From Strobilurus pachycystidiatus (Eukaryota > Basidiomycota > Agaricomycetes > Agaricales > Physalacriaceae), in NCBI GenBank assembly GCA_019915135.1, contig JAHLMK010000025.1, positions 372,001-436,000 of the forward strand: a stretch of 64,000 nt of DNA. The letters run 5' to 3'. A program made the translations under genes and the position numbers. Below, one piece after another: positions 1 through 12,413 of the stretch. Position 1 is the stretch's first letter; every line of letters begins with the position of its first letter. Below the pieces are notes generated by a model. That model saw nothing but the letters and a program-made list of their open reading frames with translations, did no database searches and had not been told where the DNA came from.

Positions 1-1340
1 CCGAACGGCATAGGGAGCTGCTCACCACATTGACACGCGTGGAAGACGTGTTATGGCACATTGGACTTGAGGCTCGTGTTGCTCAATCCCAACAAAAGCA
101 TTCGGCAAGAAAATGAGCAACAACTCGTACGATGTCGATCCCAACAGAAATATAAAAGAGATGAGCAACCTCAGATACATCTCTTCACTGACGAAGGAGT
201 GAATGGACACTTGCGGTGGTGGTCAGGCGGCGGCAGGCCATCAGTACCAAAAAATTGGAGAGATGTACCCTATGACCATACACACAGCGGACTCAAATAC
301 GTAGGGCCCACGCAGACCGACCGTGACTCTCGAGCTCCCAGCTGTATGAATTCAATGAATGGAGCATGTTGTGTTACATTCGAGGCCAAGTTGTACCACA
401 TTTCTCTGAAAGGAAGCCAAGGCGTGGCATGGGATGGTCGTTCGAGAGGAAATGCATCGTGTACGTAATGCCATCAAACGCGTCATCTTAGGGTTTTTTC
501 TTCCGCCACTCATGTTGTGTCCACCTCCTCGAATCCTGTGGCCTACTGTTCTCCCACTCGATGACAAAGAACTGGAACCTGTTTTCTGGAGGCAACTGAT
601 GGGCTTACCGCCGCTCATGCCGAAGATATCAAGAACACGCCACATTTCTTCCCGCTCACACCACTCTGGACGACACCATACCTGGGCTCAACTTTCGTGT
701 CCACGTTTGGCCGCCAAACTTTTCGCACAAATACCACATGTTACACTCTTCAGAACACCCGCTGACCTGTCTCATGAATCACTGGGGTCATGCTGCAGCT
801 CGTTTTCAGCCTCACTCCTGATCTGCGCAGGGATCTTCGCTGGAGGGCGATCTGGTCGGAATGCAATGATAAATCATTTCAGCAAAGACAAAAGCCAGCG
901 ACACGTCTCCGCTATCTCTTCCTTGACTGCGCTATCGTTGTTCAAAGTTCTCCTGGAACAGCTCGTCATTGCGCCTCCCAGCTCTCAGTACAACAGTGGT
1001 TCCTGTTAAAGATAGTCATCGAGAATCACAAATCAATTGGTACGTATCTCCACAGCATCCGTTGTCATTAGCATCGCGTCGCGAAGATCGCCGGTAAACT
1101 CACAATAAGACCGGGAACAAGATCCCAATGCGGGCCATGCCGACACTGCTGTAGTTCCGCATATAAACTGCGCAAGTGTAATGAGCTCTCCCTATAACCT
1201 GCGTTGATATGTCCCACTTCTCAGTGAGTGCTTCCATCTACCCAAATTCGTCCTCGCGAGTACTGACTCACCATGTCCTCTCAAGCCAACACCGGATCGA
1301 CTCTTTGACCACACCACACAGCGGTACGTACCAGTTAGCG
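1..1340. other. No gene I can support
   Basis: Several open frames of 60-190 codons overlap here on both strands, but none shows a recognisable domain, a convincing series of splice sites or a paralogue elsewhere in the window. The stretch may hold the end of a gene lying to the left of the window. I see no repeat or mobile-element terminus in it. Confidence 0.4.
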
Positions 1341-1344
1341 CCGC

Positions 1345-1812
1345 ATGTGCGTGCCACTGACCCCCATGAAACATAGAGTAGGATACAGATGTCCTAAGCC
1401 AGGCTGTACCTACAGAGTTCCATCGACGCAATTCCGGAAGCTCGTCGAGAGGCACATTAAATATGGACCGTGCGAGCCCCACCCCCTCCCCCGGGGCGAG
1501 GATGAATCCCAGCCTTGGTACCTCGCACACAAGCCGCCCGTCCCTCGCGCCAAACCCACGATTCCGCAACCGCCTCCGAAGCCCCAGCCCCAGCCACAGG
1601 TCCGACGTCCCCCGACGCCTCCGTGGCAGCGTGGAGAGATCGTTCAGTACCAACCTCGGGGTGAATGTCATCGTCAGCCACGATTTGCACCACCACCGCC
1701 TCCACCACCACCGATCCCCAACCCGCCGCGTCGGTCGCGCCACAAGAGGGAGCCGGAGGATAAGCCGTACATTCCACGCGGTGGATTGGGGCGCCGCAAC
1801 GAGACATGGTGA
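1345..1812 (+). CDS. Small C2HC zinc-finger, proline-rich protein
   Basis: The open frame encodes about 155 residues. Near the N-terminus, around residues 14-44, is one zinc-finger-like unit: YRCPKPGC, a spacer, then LVERHIKYGPC, giving C-x4-C...H-x4-C. The rest is very rich in proline and basic residues, with a run of eight prolines near residue 115, and ends in a KPYIPRGGLGRR-like tail. A gene at 63.1-63.7 kb has the same layout (YTCPSC...LKKHIKRGEC and a KPYVPPEGLRPR tail), so the two belong to one family. The start is uncertain because an upstream exon is possible. I do not recognise a named family; nucleic-acid binding is only suggested by the finger. Confidence 0.55.
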   Translation: MCVPLTPMKHRVGYRCPKPGCTYRVPSTQFRKLVERHIKYGPCEPHPLPRGEDESQPWYLAHKPPVPRAKPTIPQPPPKPQPQPQVRRPPTPPWQRGEIVQYQPRGECHRQPRFAPPPPPPPPIPNPPRRSRHKREPEDKPYIPRGGLGRRNETW

Positions 1813-2308
1813 AGCGAACGACCCTACTGTATACGCCACGTTCGACGTTCATTACATTTTTATGTCTTGTATTTGTAGTTTTAGCATGTACGAAGTGTAG
1901 TCCTTCTCAGGCTGTTTAGTAGTCAAATGTACATACTGTAGGAATTTATTTGCGAGAGAACTAGGGTAGGGACGTACCTCACCGACACGGTGGCACACGT
2001 CCACGTTAGATGGACTAAACTCTGTAGCTGGTTAAAAATGACAGACACAGAGCATGCAAAAACGTGCAGAGCGTCAATTTTGCAGCTAATGCGAGAAGTT
2101 AACGTACGCATCTCTTTCCGGAGTTTGATTTCGTGTTGAGGTAACGGCTCCGTAAATCCGGGTGTGTCCAGAATTGGTTGCAGCATGAGGGCCGATGAGG
2201 AGTGTAATAACTTGACGTCGACCGCGAGCTCGGCTTGTTTGGAGAAGTAGGGGGTTAGTTGGAGGTGACAGTATCGTTAGTGCCTGTACTGTTCTCTAGC
2301 GTCCGGCG

Positions 2309-2345
2309 ATCAGTAATTGGTCCGTGCCGAGTATGAATGAATGAA
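2309..2345 (+). repeat. 37-bp direct repeat, copy 1 (upstream of the kinase-like gene)
   Basis: A 37-bp sequence starting ATCAGTAATTGGTCCGTGCC and ending in GAATGAATGAA is identical to 7776-7812. This copy lies about 140-180 bp upstream of the likely start codon of the kinase-like gene; the other lies about 100-130 bp upstream of the F-box gene. It could be a shared promoter element or a remnant of a duplicated or mobile segment. Confidence 0.8.
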
Positions 2346-2487
2346 AGGAAGTAATGACTCTCCGGCAGAGACCCAAAAGATCGACTGGCGTTCGGGCCGA
2401 GACGGCGCGGACAGATATTTGCACAGCCACGTTCGCCTCAATCTTCATTATTACCATCACGCGATTGGTTGGACTCCTACGTCCACC

Positions 2488-4656
2488 ATGCCGAACCTAC
2501 CAGACAAACCGTCAGCTAATTCAGACAAGACCTCGCACAAGTCTGACATGGACCCGCGCCCCGTTGGTGACGCCCCGTCTTCCCCTAAAGTCCCGCCTCA
2601 AAGTTCCCGGAATTCCAGCCTCGATGCCCTGCTAGATTTTACCCCTCCCGTCTTCAAGCAGGTGTATCACACGAAATTGCCATATCCTGACATCTCTCCC
2701 CTGAAACTGTACGACTACCATCTCTCTGAATCCCTATGTCTCAAACGTGTGGAACGACTGCCAACTCTTGTTTCCGACCTTGCCAAAGCCGCGGACGACC
2801 ACCTTGCCCAATTCTGGGACGCGGGCGGCGTTCTCCATCCCCGCTTCTCCATCCCACCGGGATCCATATCAAGGGAGGCAACCGACGCGTCCTTTATTAG
2901 AAGGCAGCGCGACGGCATGACACGTAAAATAATCGACCTCTGCTCCGTGCTGAGCTTGCACCCGGAACATCCAAATGCAGAATCCTTCCTCGATGTATGG
3001 AGTAACTACAACGCTCCCAAGGCGACTAAGTTTCACTCACAGGAGCTTGAATTATGCATTGACCAGCCTTCTCCGTCGATGAAGGAGAGACTCCAGGAAT
3101 TGAGCGTTCAAGAACGGGAGATCATCGGCGCTGTCCAAGGCTTCATAGATCCCATCCTCACGTTTGAGACGTTCGCGCTATCGGGAGAGTCACTAGTGAG
3201 GTCTCGATACCAACTGTGGGCACCCGTTCCCTTGGCCGTACAGCGGGACACGTGGACACAATCGTTCAGCACCGGCCGATGTCCCTAGAGACGCTGTTCA
3301 GAGCTTGTGGTGTCTGCCTCCATTGCCCGAAATGGGACTCGGATCCACGAATGTGGTCGAAGGGTGTGGTCGGTCCAACCCGACGGCGAAGAGCCTCAAG
3401 TACGATGCCGTGTGGCCGCCGCATCTCGAACGATCGAGCAGCCAACTGTACGAGGCCAGCGCCTCCGACTACATTGTCAGAGTGAGTGAGCTCTTGCCAC
3501 TCTCGCGCTGTTGTTCAACTTGGAGTATCAGGCTTGGGTGCGCGCCGTGGAATGCGACACTACGCTTCTCATATTCGATTGTGGAAACCACATCCGCTTT
3601 GGTATTCGACACAGAGGTCGCCAAACCCTGTTCTTGTCTGATACGGTAGAGTTGACGGCGTGCGAGGGTCCACGGTTCGGGAAGTTGATGCTGGGGGCCA
3701 TGATCTCTGCGCTGGACGACGCTGTTCAGCGTGCAACCGAGCGCACAGACGGTGGTGATGAAGGCATCTCGCCGCGAAAGCGGTCGCCCGAGTCGGGAGA
3801 TGACAATGGAAGGGCGAAGCTTCGTCGACTCGGGAGCGAGGGAGTCGAAGCGACGGGATCAATCTCCAAGCCACTTTCGGTGAGCTGTTGCTCTTAAATG
3901 AGCGGCACACGCTGATACTCTTCTGAAGGCAATGCTCCAGGATGTCGGACACAGGAACGCCGTCCTCGTGTACTTCGAACATGGCGTCTATCGCTCCCCT
4001 TCGCCGCACTTCTTTCTCCGAGAAGAGGAACAGTTGCAGTTGTCGTATACGTACCCAGAGTGTCTAACGATTCGGGTGCGAGACAAAATAGGTTATGGCG
4101 CTACTGGTGACGTCTTTCGGGGGACGGTACAGCTAGACCAGCCAGAGTCTGGGACGGTTATCTCGTCTACGTCTGTTATTGTGAAGCTATCTGTTGCCGC
4201 TAAGGTCTCCGTTCTCCGTCACGAGCACTCTGTCTACGCACATATTGCCTCCCAGGGCGGACAAGAAGGTGTCCCGACGTGCTTGGGATTCTTCGAGTCC
4301 GTCGATTGCAGCTCTGCCATCCTCCTGCTCACGGACGGCGGGTCGCCACTTGCAATCAGGACTGGAGTGTATGAGCCATGTGTGAAGCTTACACGAGAAG
4401 AAAGGTAACTAGCTCAATTTCTGAGCCTGCCTCACGCTGATGACGTCCCAGGACAAAATATATGCGCATTCTAGATGGGTTACATGCGATGGACATTCTT
4501 CATGGTGACATTAGGACATGGAATCTTCTCGTCAACGAAAGGAATGAGATGAGTATTGTGGATTTTGATGCGGCGGAGCTCGATGCAACCGCTGAAGATC
4601 AACAGACAGAGCGTCGCAAGATGCGGCATTTGCTGAGGGGGGAGGATGTGGATTGA
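2488..4656 (+). CDS. Protein kinase-like protein, fungal type
   Basis: I start it at ATG 2488, in a good CACCATGCC context. The first exon encodes an N-terminal region with a patch typical of basidiomycete kinase-like proteins (DDHLAQFWDAGGVLHPRFS). Later exons are 3526-3879, 3929-4404 and 4452-4656, joined by short GT-AG introns with matching phases. The C-terminal part is a kinase fold: glycine loop GYGATGDVF, a probable ATP-binding lysine in SVIVKLS, the catalytic loop HGDIRTWN and the metal-binding site VDFDAA. DFD replaces the usual DFG. The N-terminal exon and the exon ending at 3481 are in different frames, and I found no intron between about 3180 and 3420 that restores phase. This is either an atypical splice or a frameshift, so catalytic function is not assured. 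Confidence 0.65.
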
Positions 4657-4689
4657 AGGAGATTCCCAATGTCTACTACCCTCCATTGA

Positions 4690-6080
4690 CTTTGGCAGGG
4701 AGCGCAATTTCTGGCGGATGGGTCGAGGGGATATTCTGGCTCTGATCCGGTGAGGTTCCGAGCCGGACTGCTACGAACGTCACGTCCCCTTTGACTCTGA
4801 GGATTCCCCACACCCGTCATTGCTCGCCACCCCTATCTCGGATGAATCGTTCCGGTAAGGGGGGACAAGGAGGAGGCAGGAGGATGGTGGTGGACGATGC
4901 ACCATCTCGCATTTGGCGGTGTCACCAGCGCGGGTGGACGGTGTTCTCGACTAGGGCGCCGCGCTTCCCCCGGGACACGGCCCCACCTCCCCCGCGCTTC
5001 CCCCGGGACACGCCCCACCTCCCCCGGCAGCTCTGGTAATTGTCCCGGAAATAGGCTTTCGTTGCGAGGGGAGCCAGGAAGGGGAGGGGGACGTGGATGG
5101 ACGATTCCCTCGTTGCCGGTGGGACAGGAGGAGGGGAGGTGGGCCGTAATGGGGGGGGGAGGGGTGAGGGTGAGGAGGGGGATTACACGGTGTCGACAAT
5201 GGGTGTATGGGTGACACAGACAGAGACGAAGCGACGGTGTGGGGACGGTCGACGCGAGGGCGCTAGTGGCGGGCATGAGGTAGTGCGTGTCTTCACGCAG
5301 GGTAGAGTATGCGGGGAGTGACGTACGTCGGGACACGTTTTCAGCTATCTGATCTCACAGACAGTGTCGCATCACCGACGCGGATTTGTTGGAGGTGATG
5401 GAAGAGCATTACCATAGACGCCTTTGTATGCAGTGATTTTCCGAAATCCGAGAGCTCTCTGAACACACCTGGATCCGCCCCCGTGAGCATTGTGCTGTGG
5501 CGCAAGTCGGTGGACACAGCGACGATGTAATGCCCCCCTTGGCGTAGGATGGGTCTTGATTGACGCCTTACAACGTTTGGGGATGCAAGTATCGGATGCC
5601 AGACGTCTCCAATTGTGAAAATTGTGGCGCATTCGCGTTACTGTTATCCCGCCACTGTGTCGACATGGAAAGGGTCCATCGAAAGGACGCCAATACACCA
5701 CTCTCATTGATACTGACCTCGAGAAGAATGGTGTCTGGTGGATCGCCACAATGTGGGTAGTCATTTGCGAGGTTCGACTTCAAAGGAAGTCAAGGCGGAG
5801 TTTGGAAGGCTCTCTCTCGCTGAGCGGCGACTCGACTGTAGGGCTGCGCGAAGGAGTACAGTGAGATCGGCTGTGCAAAGGGATGGTAACGCAAGGGAAG
5901 TGACATGCTCTCGGCACAGCCGTCGTCCGATTTGGTGATGAGATCTGCGCCTCTTGTAATTGCGGGGCCCGCAATGCGGGCTGTTCTCTGACATTAATCT
6001 CAGCCGATCTTGCCGTGTGTGGGAATCCAACCACCGTTATCGCAGATCCGTCTGCAGGGTCTCGCAGACACACGGCCCTA
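4690..6080. other. Gene-poor interval with GC-rich low-complexity DNA
   Basis: Between the kinase-like gene and the next promoter I see no supported gene. Positions 4850-5180 are GC-rich low-complexity DNA with C- and G-runs. A 33-bp unit (GCGCTTCCCCCGGGACACG...) is repeated in tandem at 4961-4993 and 4994-5026, the second copy one base shorter. The remaining open frames here are short and overlap on both strands. Confidence 0.5.
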
Positions 6081-6081
6081 G

Positions 6082-6089
6082 TATAAAAG
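6082..6089 (+). promoter_or_regulatory. TATA box of the hypothetical gene at 6155
   Basis: TATAAAAG lies 73 bp upstream of the ATG at 6155. The intervening leader is pyrimidine-rich (CATCCCCTTCTTTCCCCC), as is common in fungal promoters. Confidence 0.6.
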
Positions 6090-6154
6090 AAGAAACGAGA
6101 TTAAAGCTCTTGTCATCATCCCCTTCTTTCCCCCACACCATCCACCGAAGCATC

Positions 6155-6740
6155 ATGTTCAAGTCCATCACAGATAAGACTCATCGGAAACAGGATCTAT
6201 TCGCCACTCATTTTCGGAATCACGTCGCTGATTGGGATCCTATTTGCCACTCGATTGCCTGTTTCCGCCACTATGAAGGTACCGTCAACAAAGTGGGATT
6301 CAAAATCGAGCACATCTCCGTCCAATTTGACAAGGATCAACGAAAACTCGTCCTCTGCACCATGCAGGAATATGTGATATCCCGTTTGGACTCGAGACTC
6401 GGAAGAAAGTCAAGTAAGTGGGAATCTGTAATCAGTCTACTACGGTGAGATGCTCAATGTACGTTGTACAGGCTGGCGAAGGATTGGACCCTGCATAATG
6501 ATGACCCCTGCCACCCCCGAGCCATGGGTAATCATGGTGGCGCTGATAACATCACTGGAGAATGGCGGTCTGGAGGTCGAAGCAAAAGCAGGGTCTGGTT
6601 ACCGCACGGGGGACCAGGAGATCCTTCTGGATGCATATCTCATGGTTCCACAGGGTGTTCGAGACCTAAAGGAAAATAGGGCGTATACCTCTCCGCTGAC
6701 AGAGGGCCAATTTCCCGAAGTCGTGGTTTTCCAGTCCTGA
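6155..6740 (+). CDS. Hypothetical protein, two exons
   Basis: Exons 6155-6413 and 6472-6740 are joined by a 58-nt intron (GTAAGT...TACAG) in matching phase, giving about 175 residues. The start is the first ATG after a TATA box and a pyrimidine-rich leader. No signal peptide, membrane segment or named domain is visible. The second exon has a hydrophobic PWVIMVALIT segment followed by an alternating polar/hydrophobic stretch (GGLEVEAKAGSGYRTGDQ) that would suit a beta-rich fold. An alternative reading of the second exon in another frame looks less protein-like. I do not recognise the family. Confidence 0.55.
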
Positions 6741-7775
6741 GAGACACCGCTCCAAGTGAGCTTGTAATGTCCTTGATTCCATCACTGTAATACATATGCG
6801 TGTTCAATGACCGAGTCGTGATCTACGAATAAGCTCAATCGGCAGCCTAGCAGATTTTGGAGGATAGTGAACACAAAACTAGCAAGCATCATAGAGGCGT
6901 GCACTGTCGTCGCTCTATTGCGACAATAGGTGTACTTACGCGGAGAAATGAACGGATGCACTGCTGGGGTTGTCGCTGGCGCCACGTAAGGCATCGATAT
7001 CCGCAACTGCTAGGATGCAGGTCATCGTCCGCGTCTGATGAGAACATGTCGCTTCGTGGCGCTGCCTAGTCCGCGGAGAGATGACGAAGACTCTCCCTCC
7101 GTCGCTGGGTGGCGTCTCCAGCCTAAGGGCGGATGTTGAACACTGCTGCGATGCTGGTACGGCGTGAGAGGTTCCGGATAGGGCCTGCGACGAGAGCTAG
7201 TGGCGTGTATGGAGACGGGAGTAACAGCGCTAGCACCATGCGAGGCAGCGCCGTGTGTACGGCTAGAAGTCGGCGTGAGTAGCAAAGATATCGCTCCGTG
7301 GCGCTGTCTGATTTACACTTGTGGCGAAAGCATGTTGGAAAGACGAGCATTCTCCTTCCGTGGTGCGGTTGAGTCGTGAGTAATGAGGTAGTGAGCTTTG
7401 AGAGCAGCTGTGATGGTACGTGTGAGAAGCTTAGGGAAGAGTCTCCGCGTATCATGTATGCCACGGAGTGGCACGGACGAACTGGCGGCGTCGTGCAAGT
7501 GTTCGACTTGACTCGGGGTAGCAGTCGCGGGGAAAGAAGAGCATTCGTGTCCCCTACAGCTTCAGATCTTCGCGTCTAAACAAGATATGCGCCGGGTGAA
7601 GACAAGATCTAGATAAGTTAGAAGAACGCCCTGGTGCCAAACAAGTGCACAGCCACTCGTAGTCATGTTTGCTCCTCGCCACGATGACTGTTTTCGCTGG
7701 TGCGCGCACAACGGACCATATGCTTGCCATACTCTCTGACAGGCCTTGGACTCGGAGCTCCCGCCTCAAACCCAA
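6741..7775. other. No gene I can support
   Basis: Only short overlapping frames are present. Two weakly similar stretches contain the phrases ATGTCGCTTCGTGGCGCTG (near 7050) and ATATCGCTCCGTGGCGCTG (near 7290), which may be remnants of a diverged local duplication. No transposon ends are recognisable. Confidence 0.4.
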
Positions 7776-7812
7776 ATCAGTAATTGGTCCGTGCCGAGTA
7801 TGAATGAATGAA
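7776..7812 (+). repeat. 37-bp direct repeat, copy 2 (upstream of the F-box gene)
   Basis: Identical to 2309-2345. It ends about 97 bp before the F-box start codon. See the entry for copy 1. Confidence 0.8.
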
Positions 7813-7908
7813 TGAGATACTGCTGACCAAATGTATTGACTAAGTCAACAATTGATACGCATCTCTGATGACAGCGTCGCGGGTCCTCTCTCTCTGTCTC
7901 TCTCCATC

Positions 7909-9522
7909 ATGGTTTCCGTGTGGGATGTGCCGATCGAGCTTTGGGATGAAATCTTTTCCATGGTAAGCTACTTCTTGCCACCGCCGTCCGAAATTAGTAC
8001 CTAGCTCCCAACGGCAGATCTCGACTGAGGACCTGAAACAAGCACGCCTGGTCTGCCATCCATGGAACGACCGTATACATCATCTAATCCTTTCGACCAT
8101 CCAACTGCCATGGAAAGGAGGCCGCCCTGACTCTTTGGAAGCTTCTGCATTTCAGGCACGCGCGGACGTCTTCCGACGTCTGGCTGAGCGCCATGATCTG
8201 GCCATGGTGCGGAGGTTGCGCTTCGTTGTCCCTAACATGATCAATACCTTTCGTTGTATATCTTGGCGGGACCGTACTGTGGCGTGGGCGAAGAGATCAC
8301 CTCAATGGAAGCGGGCCCAGTCGGCCAGAAATTTGGAGGCGGCGATGTTCGCTTTGCTTCCGCGGCTGGAGAATGTTCGACAGATTGAGTGAGTAGGCAT
8401 GCGGACATCATCTTTACCTCACTGATATGTGACGGCTATCAAGGATTCGCTCTACGTGTGAAATAGACGGTTGCACTCTTAACCGTCTCTTCCACGCTGT
8501 GCTGTCAAGGATACCCACCTGCTTTCCGAACCTCACTAGTCTTCATATCGAATCGTCTTTCAACTTCCATTTCCGGCTGCGCAAGCTGAGCTCTATTAGG
8601 ACCCTAACTCACCTCAGCATCAAAGGCACGTGCACCAGAGACGACGCCCAAGTCCTCTCCGCCATCATATCCAGCAATCCCGATCTACGTACCCTCGAAT
8701 TGCACATATCCTGGATAGACGAGACATCGCTGCCGCTTGCAGGACTTATGACTAAACAAGTGGCGGAGAGACTAGAACGCCTATCCCTGAGATGCAACCA
8801 GTGGGGAACAATATCCGTCGTCCCATTCACATTTCGGAGGCTCACAGACCTAGAGGTGCATCAGTGTGCGTTGGATGATTTTTGGGGGGCGCTCCATCGG
8901 GGAGGAACGGTGCTAAGGCGTTTACGTCTGGTGCACCTCTCATGGGCCGCGCTACAATACTTGGGCGGGTACAGTGGCTTGGTGGAGGTGGAGATGCCCA
9001 TGAACATGATCGTTCCGGGCATCGAGCGGGCAGAGGTGGACCATGCGCTCTTCAGGCATTCAGCCTCACTGAAGGTAGTGAAAGTGGGTACATGGAGCCT
9101 CGATCCCGCCACGCTGGATGTGCTGGAGGAGATGCAAATGCTGGAAGAGTTTGTGGTCATTATACCGGAACTGACTCCTTTGTCGCCGGACCTGGCGGAG
9201 GTGCTCGTAGTAGGTTCATCTCATTCCTTAAACTCTCTTTTCATGTCCCTGCCAGACCAGACTCTTCGATCTCATCACGTCATCACCGTCCCTTGAGCGC
9301 GTACAATTCGTGGTATCCTGGTGGCCGACCCTTGTTGAAGGACCGCAGCGCGACAATACTCGCTTCGGCCTGGCCTACATGCTGCGACGCGCAATTAGGG
9401 ACTACGGAGGGGACGAGACTCGGTACTACGGGAAAAGTTTCAAAGACGTCGAAATACGCATCAGATCACACATACATGACAAGCACGGCTCCTCGGACTA
9501 CCGGTTGCATCACAAAATTTAG
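7909..9522 (+). CDS. F-box protein with leucine-rich-repeat-like C-terminus
   Basis: Exons 7909-7962, 8018-8388, 8444-9206 and 9256-9522 join in frame to about 484 residues. The N-terminus is an F-box split by the first intron: VWDVPIELWDEIFSM followed by ISTEDLKQARLVCHPWND. The middle and C-terminal parts carry irregular leucine-rich repeats (LTSLHIES, LTHLSIKG, LRTLELHI, LTDLEVHQ, LRRLRLVH), the usual layout of basidiomycete F-box proteins. Such proteins act as substrate receptors of SCF ubiquitin ligases by binding Skp1; the substrate is unknown. The last intron begins GTAGTA, a less usual donor. A copy of the 37-bp repeat lies in the promoter region. Confidence 0.8.
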
Positions 9523-9762
9523 ATAGCGATTCGCGCCAATGAATAAGATTCCTAGTTTGCCGTGATCCCTCAGTTTTTACCACATAACGGGTGCCGACGT
9601 CCTGCACAACGGCCTGGCTCACCTAATTCCCAAGCATCGCACTACGGTCTCACACTATATCCGTACTCAAAAAACCGACTTGTGATGGGAGAATGTATGG
9701 GCACGCATCATCAACTTGCCAGCTGTTTTCAAGACATGTATAGAGATAAATATGTATGAATA

Positions 9763-10885
9763 CTATGGTTCTGCGACTCTCTTTCGTTTTGGACTAGCTC
9801 TGCCTGGTGCACATTCACGAGCGAAATTCTCCTTCGTTTTTATCACATCCTCCAGCGACCTCGAGACCTCCACCGCGCACGAGCCAATAACGTTCTCGTC
9901 TGCGATACACGACTGAAACTCAGTTGCTTCACACTCTCGGGTCCATTTTTCAACGTCGGGGCCCCCTTCGTCTTCAGTATCAAACGACAGACGCGAACGC
10001 TTCGATGACCTATCCGAGTCCGAGTCGCTGTATGAATAGGTTGACACAGAATGTGGAGACTGGGGGGCTGGCGCCGGGGTGGTGAATTCAGCCCGATAGA
10101 AGAACGGTATGGATCGTCCAAATTGTCCTTTGAAAGCGCCAGCGTTGCGATAGAACTCGCGGTGTGGTGGAAAAGCCCATGGCAAGTAGATGCGGATGAG
10201 AGTGTTGCGGAGTGCAGGTGGGACTGAGTCTCGATGCTTGTGGACGCAGTCAGATCCATAAGCCAAGACAAAGAGCGGATGTATGTCCGCGGATATTGTG
10301 GCTCCTTGCGCCAATTTGGTCTTTAACCTGGTAGTGGAGATCCGGCCAGTGGAGGGATGTTTTGAGTGCATGGTGAGACATCGCTTGAGCGGAATTATTT
10401 GGTACTGGTAGGTGCCAAAGGGAAACGCCTTATGAAATGTCTTTAGTCAATGAGCGACGAAGTACACAACGCACGAACCTCAGAAAATCTCCGCCTCTCT
10501 TCAAGTGGTACTTTGGAGTTACATTTTTGAAAATCCAGTATGGATGAGAGAACGTCGTCGACCGGTATTAGTGCAACTTTCTTTTCCAGAAGAGCCTTCT
10601 TGAGCGACGAATGAACTAGGAACAACATGAGAGATTGGCGCATAGTAAAAGAGAATACTCACTCTGGACGTGGTTGCTTGGATGATTGAAATAGATATTG
10701 ATGTCGCCGCGATTAAGACCCCAGGAGGACTCAAATCCATCAAGCTGAACGCGTAGATCAGTAAGAGACGGACGTTGAGGCAAATCAAGGCGTACCCAGT
10801 CGTTGTTTGATGAATTTAGTGTTAAATCTTCGGTTCCTTTGAAGGGCTTGTCGACGTTGACATCCTCGATGCGTATGGATATCAT
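9763..10885 (-). CDS. Hypothetical protein, intact member of a tandem paralogue pair
   Basis: Exons 10885-10663, 10615-10479 and 10440-9763 join in frame to about 345 residues. The N-terminus resembles a small globular domain (WGLNRGDINIYFNHPSNH), the middle includes FPFGTYQYQIIPLK and the C-terminus is Ser/Asp-rich, ending in a basic PKRKRVAEP tail that looks like a nuclear localisation signal. A degenerate copy lies directly upstream at 11118-12246 in the same orientation and with the same exon plan. I do not recognise the family. Confidence 0.7.
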
Positions 10886-11117
10886 CTTTCAAAAGGAGAT
10901 GATGGTGGTCGATGGTCAGAGAGCGGTTCCGAATCCGATTCCCTGACTTGCCCAAACAAAGGCGCGGCCACGTGATGCTTGGCGTTGCTTGTTAACACGC
11001 CAATTGCACCTTATGCGCGCCGTCAAGTTAAACAGACTGCAGAGAAGTACTCAGAGGTTCAATAAGATAAGTCAGACAAAAGTAAGGTGTGTGTAGAATA
11101 TGTATATGCAGATAAGA

Positions 11118-12246
11118 CTATGGTTCTGCGACTCTCTTTCGTTTCGGACTAGCGCTGCTCGATGCACCGACTTCCCGAGCAAAGTTATCCTTCGTATTCA
11201 TCACATCCTCCAGCGACCTCGAGACCTCTACCGCGTACGAGCCAACGACCTTCTCGTCTGCGATGCAAGATTGAAACTCAGTCACTTTACACTCCCGGAT
11301 CCATTTTCCGACGTTGGGGCCCTCCTCGTCTCCAGTGTCGGAGGACAGGCGCGAACGCTTCGACGACCTATCCGAATCCGAGTCCGAGTCCGAGTCCGAG
11401 CCGTATGAACACGTCGACACAGAGATTGTGAAGCAGGCGTGGGCTCGACGAACTCATCCCGGTAGAAAAATGGTATGGACCGTCCAAATTGCCCTCTAAA
11501 TGCGCCAGCGTTGCGATAGAATTCACGGGGTGGCGGGGCGGGCCAAGGTAGATGGATACGAGTGAGAGTGTTGTGGAGACAAGGTTGCATTCGATCTCGA
11601 TGGTCGGTGACGTAGCTGGATCCATGGGCAAACGAAGAGCGGGTGAATGTCGGCAGATACTATTGGTCCTTGCGAGGATTTGATCTTCAATTTGGTGGTG
11701 GAGACTCGGCCGGTAGAGGGATGCTTCGCATGAACAGAGAGGCTTGGCTTCAGCGGTATTATCCGGTATTGATAGGTGCCGAAGGGAAGTTTCTGATGAA
11801 GTGACTTCAATTAAAGTACGCGGAGGTCAACAACGCACGAACCTCAAAAAACTTCTGTCTCTCGTTGAGAGGTACTTTACGGTTGGATTGTTGGAGAGCG
11901 CGTATAGAGCATAGAACGTTGTCTTCCGGTATCAGCGCAATCTTCTCCTCCAAGAAAGCCTTCTTGAGCGATGACTGAACTGCACACATCATGAGAAACT
12001 GCGGCGCAATAAAGTAAGAAACACACCTTTGACATGATTATTTGGGTGATTGAAATATGCAGTTAGGTCACCGCGATTGAGTCCCCAGTGATACTCGAAC
12101 CCATCGAGCTGAACGCGTGTGTTAGGAAGAAGCAAATATTAGAGCGAATCACGGCGCACCCAGTCGTCGCTCGAAGAAATTAGCATTAGGTCTTCCGTGC
12201 CTTTGAAGGATTTGTTGACGTTAAGATTCTCGATGCGCATTGACAT
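11118..12246 (-). pseudogene. Decayed tandem copy of the 9.8-kb hypothetical gene
   Basis: This follows the paralogue at 9763-10885 exon by exon, including intron positions. In the first exon a glutamine codon of the intact gene is replaced by a TAA stop near 12150. In the third exon small indels shift the frame near 11620 and again near 11430. Even so, the last 100 codons (Ser/Asp-rich region and the PKRKRVAEP tail) stay very similar to the intact copy, so the decay looks recent. Transcription or use of an internal start is possible. Confidence 0.7.
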
Positions 12247-12413
12247 GATGGTTGCAGACGATGATGGCGGTAGATGGTCTAAGACTCAGAGCGTTTCCCT
12301 GAGTTGCCGAAACAAAGCCGTATGCACATGATGTTTGACAGTGCTTGGTAACAGCGATTCCCGATTGTGGATAGTTCGCCTCATTTGTTCGAGTCGCGGC
12401 AGTCTCCGCCATT

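Noticed and set aside
1457..1900. Overlapping frames opposite and beside the zinc-finger gene
   Set aside because: Shadows of a proline-rich, GC-rich coding stretch with no independent support.
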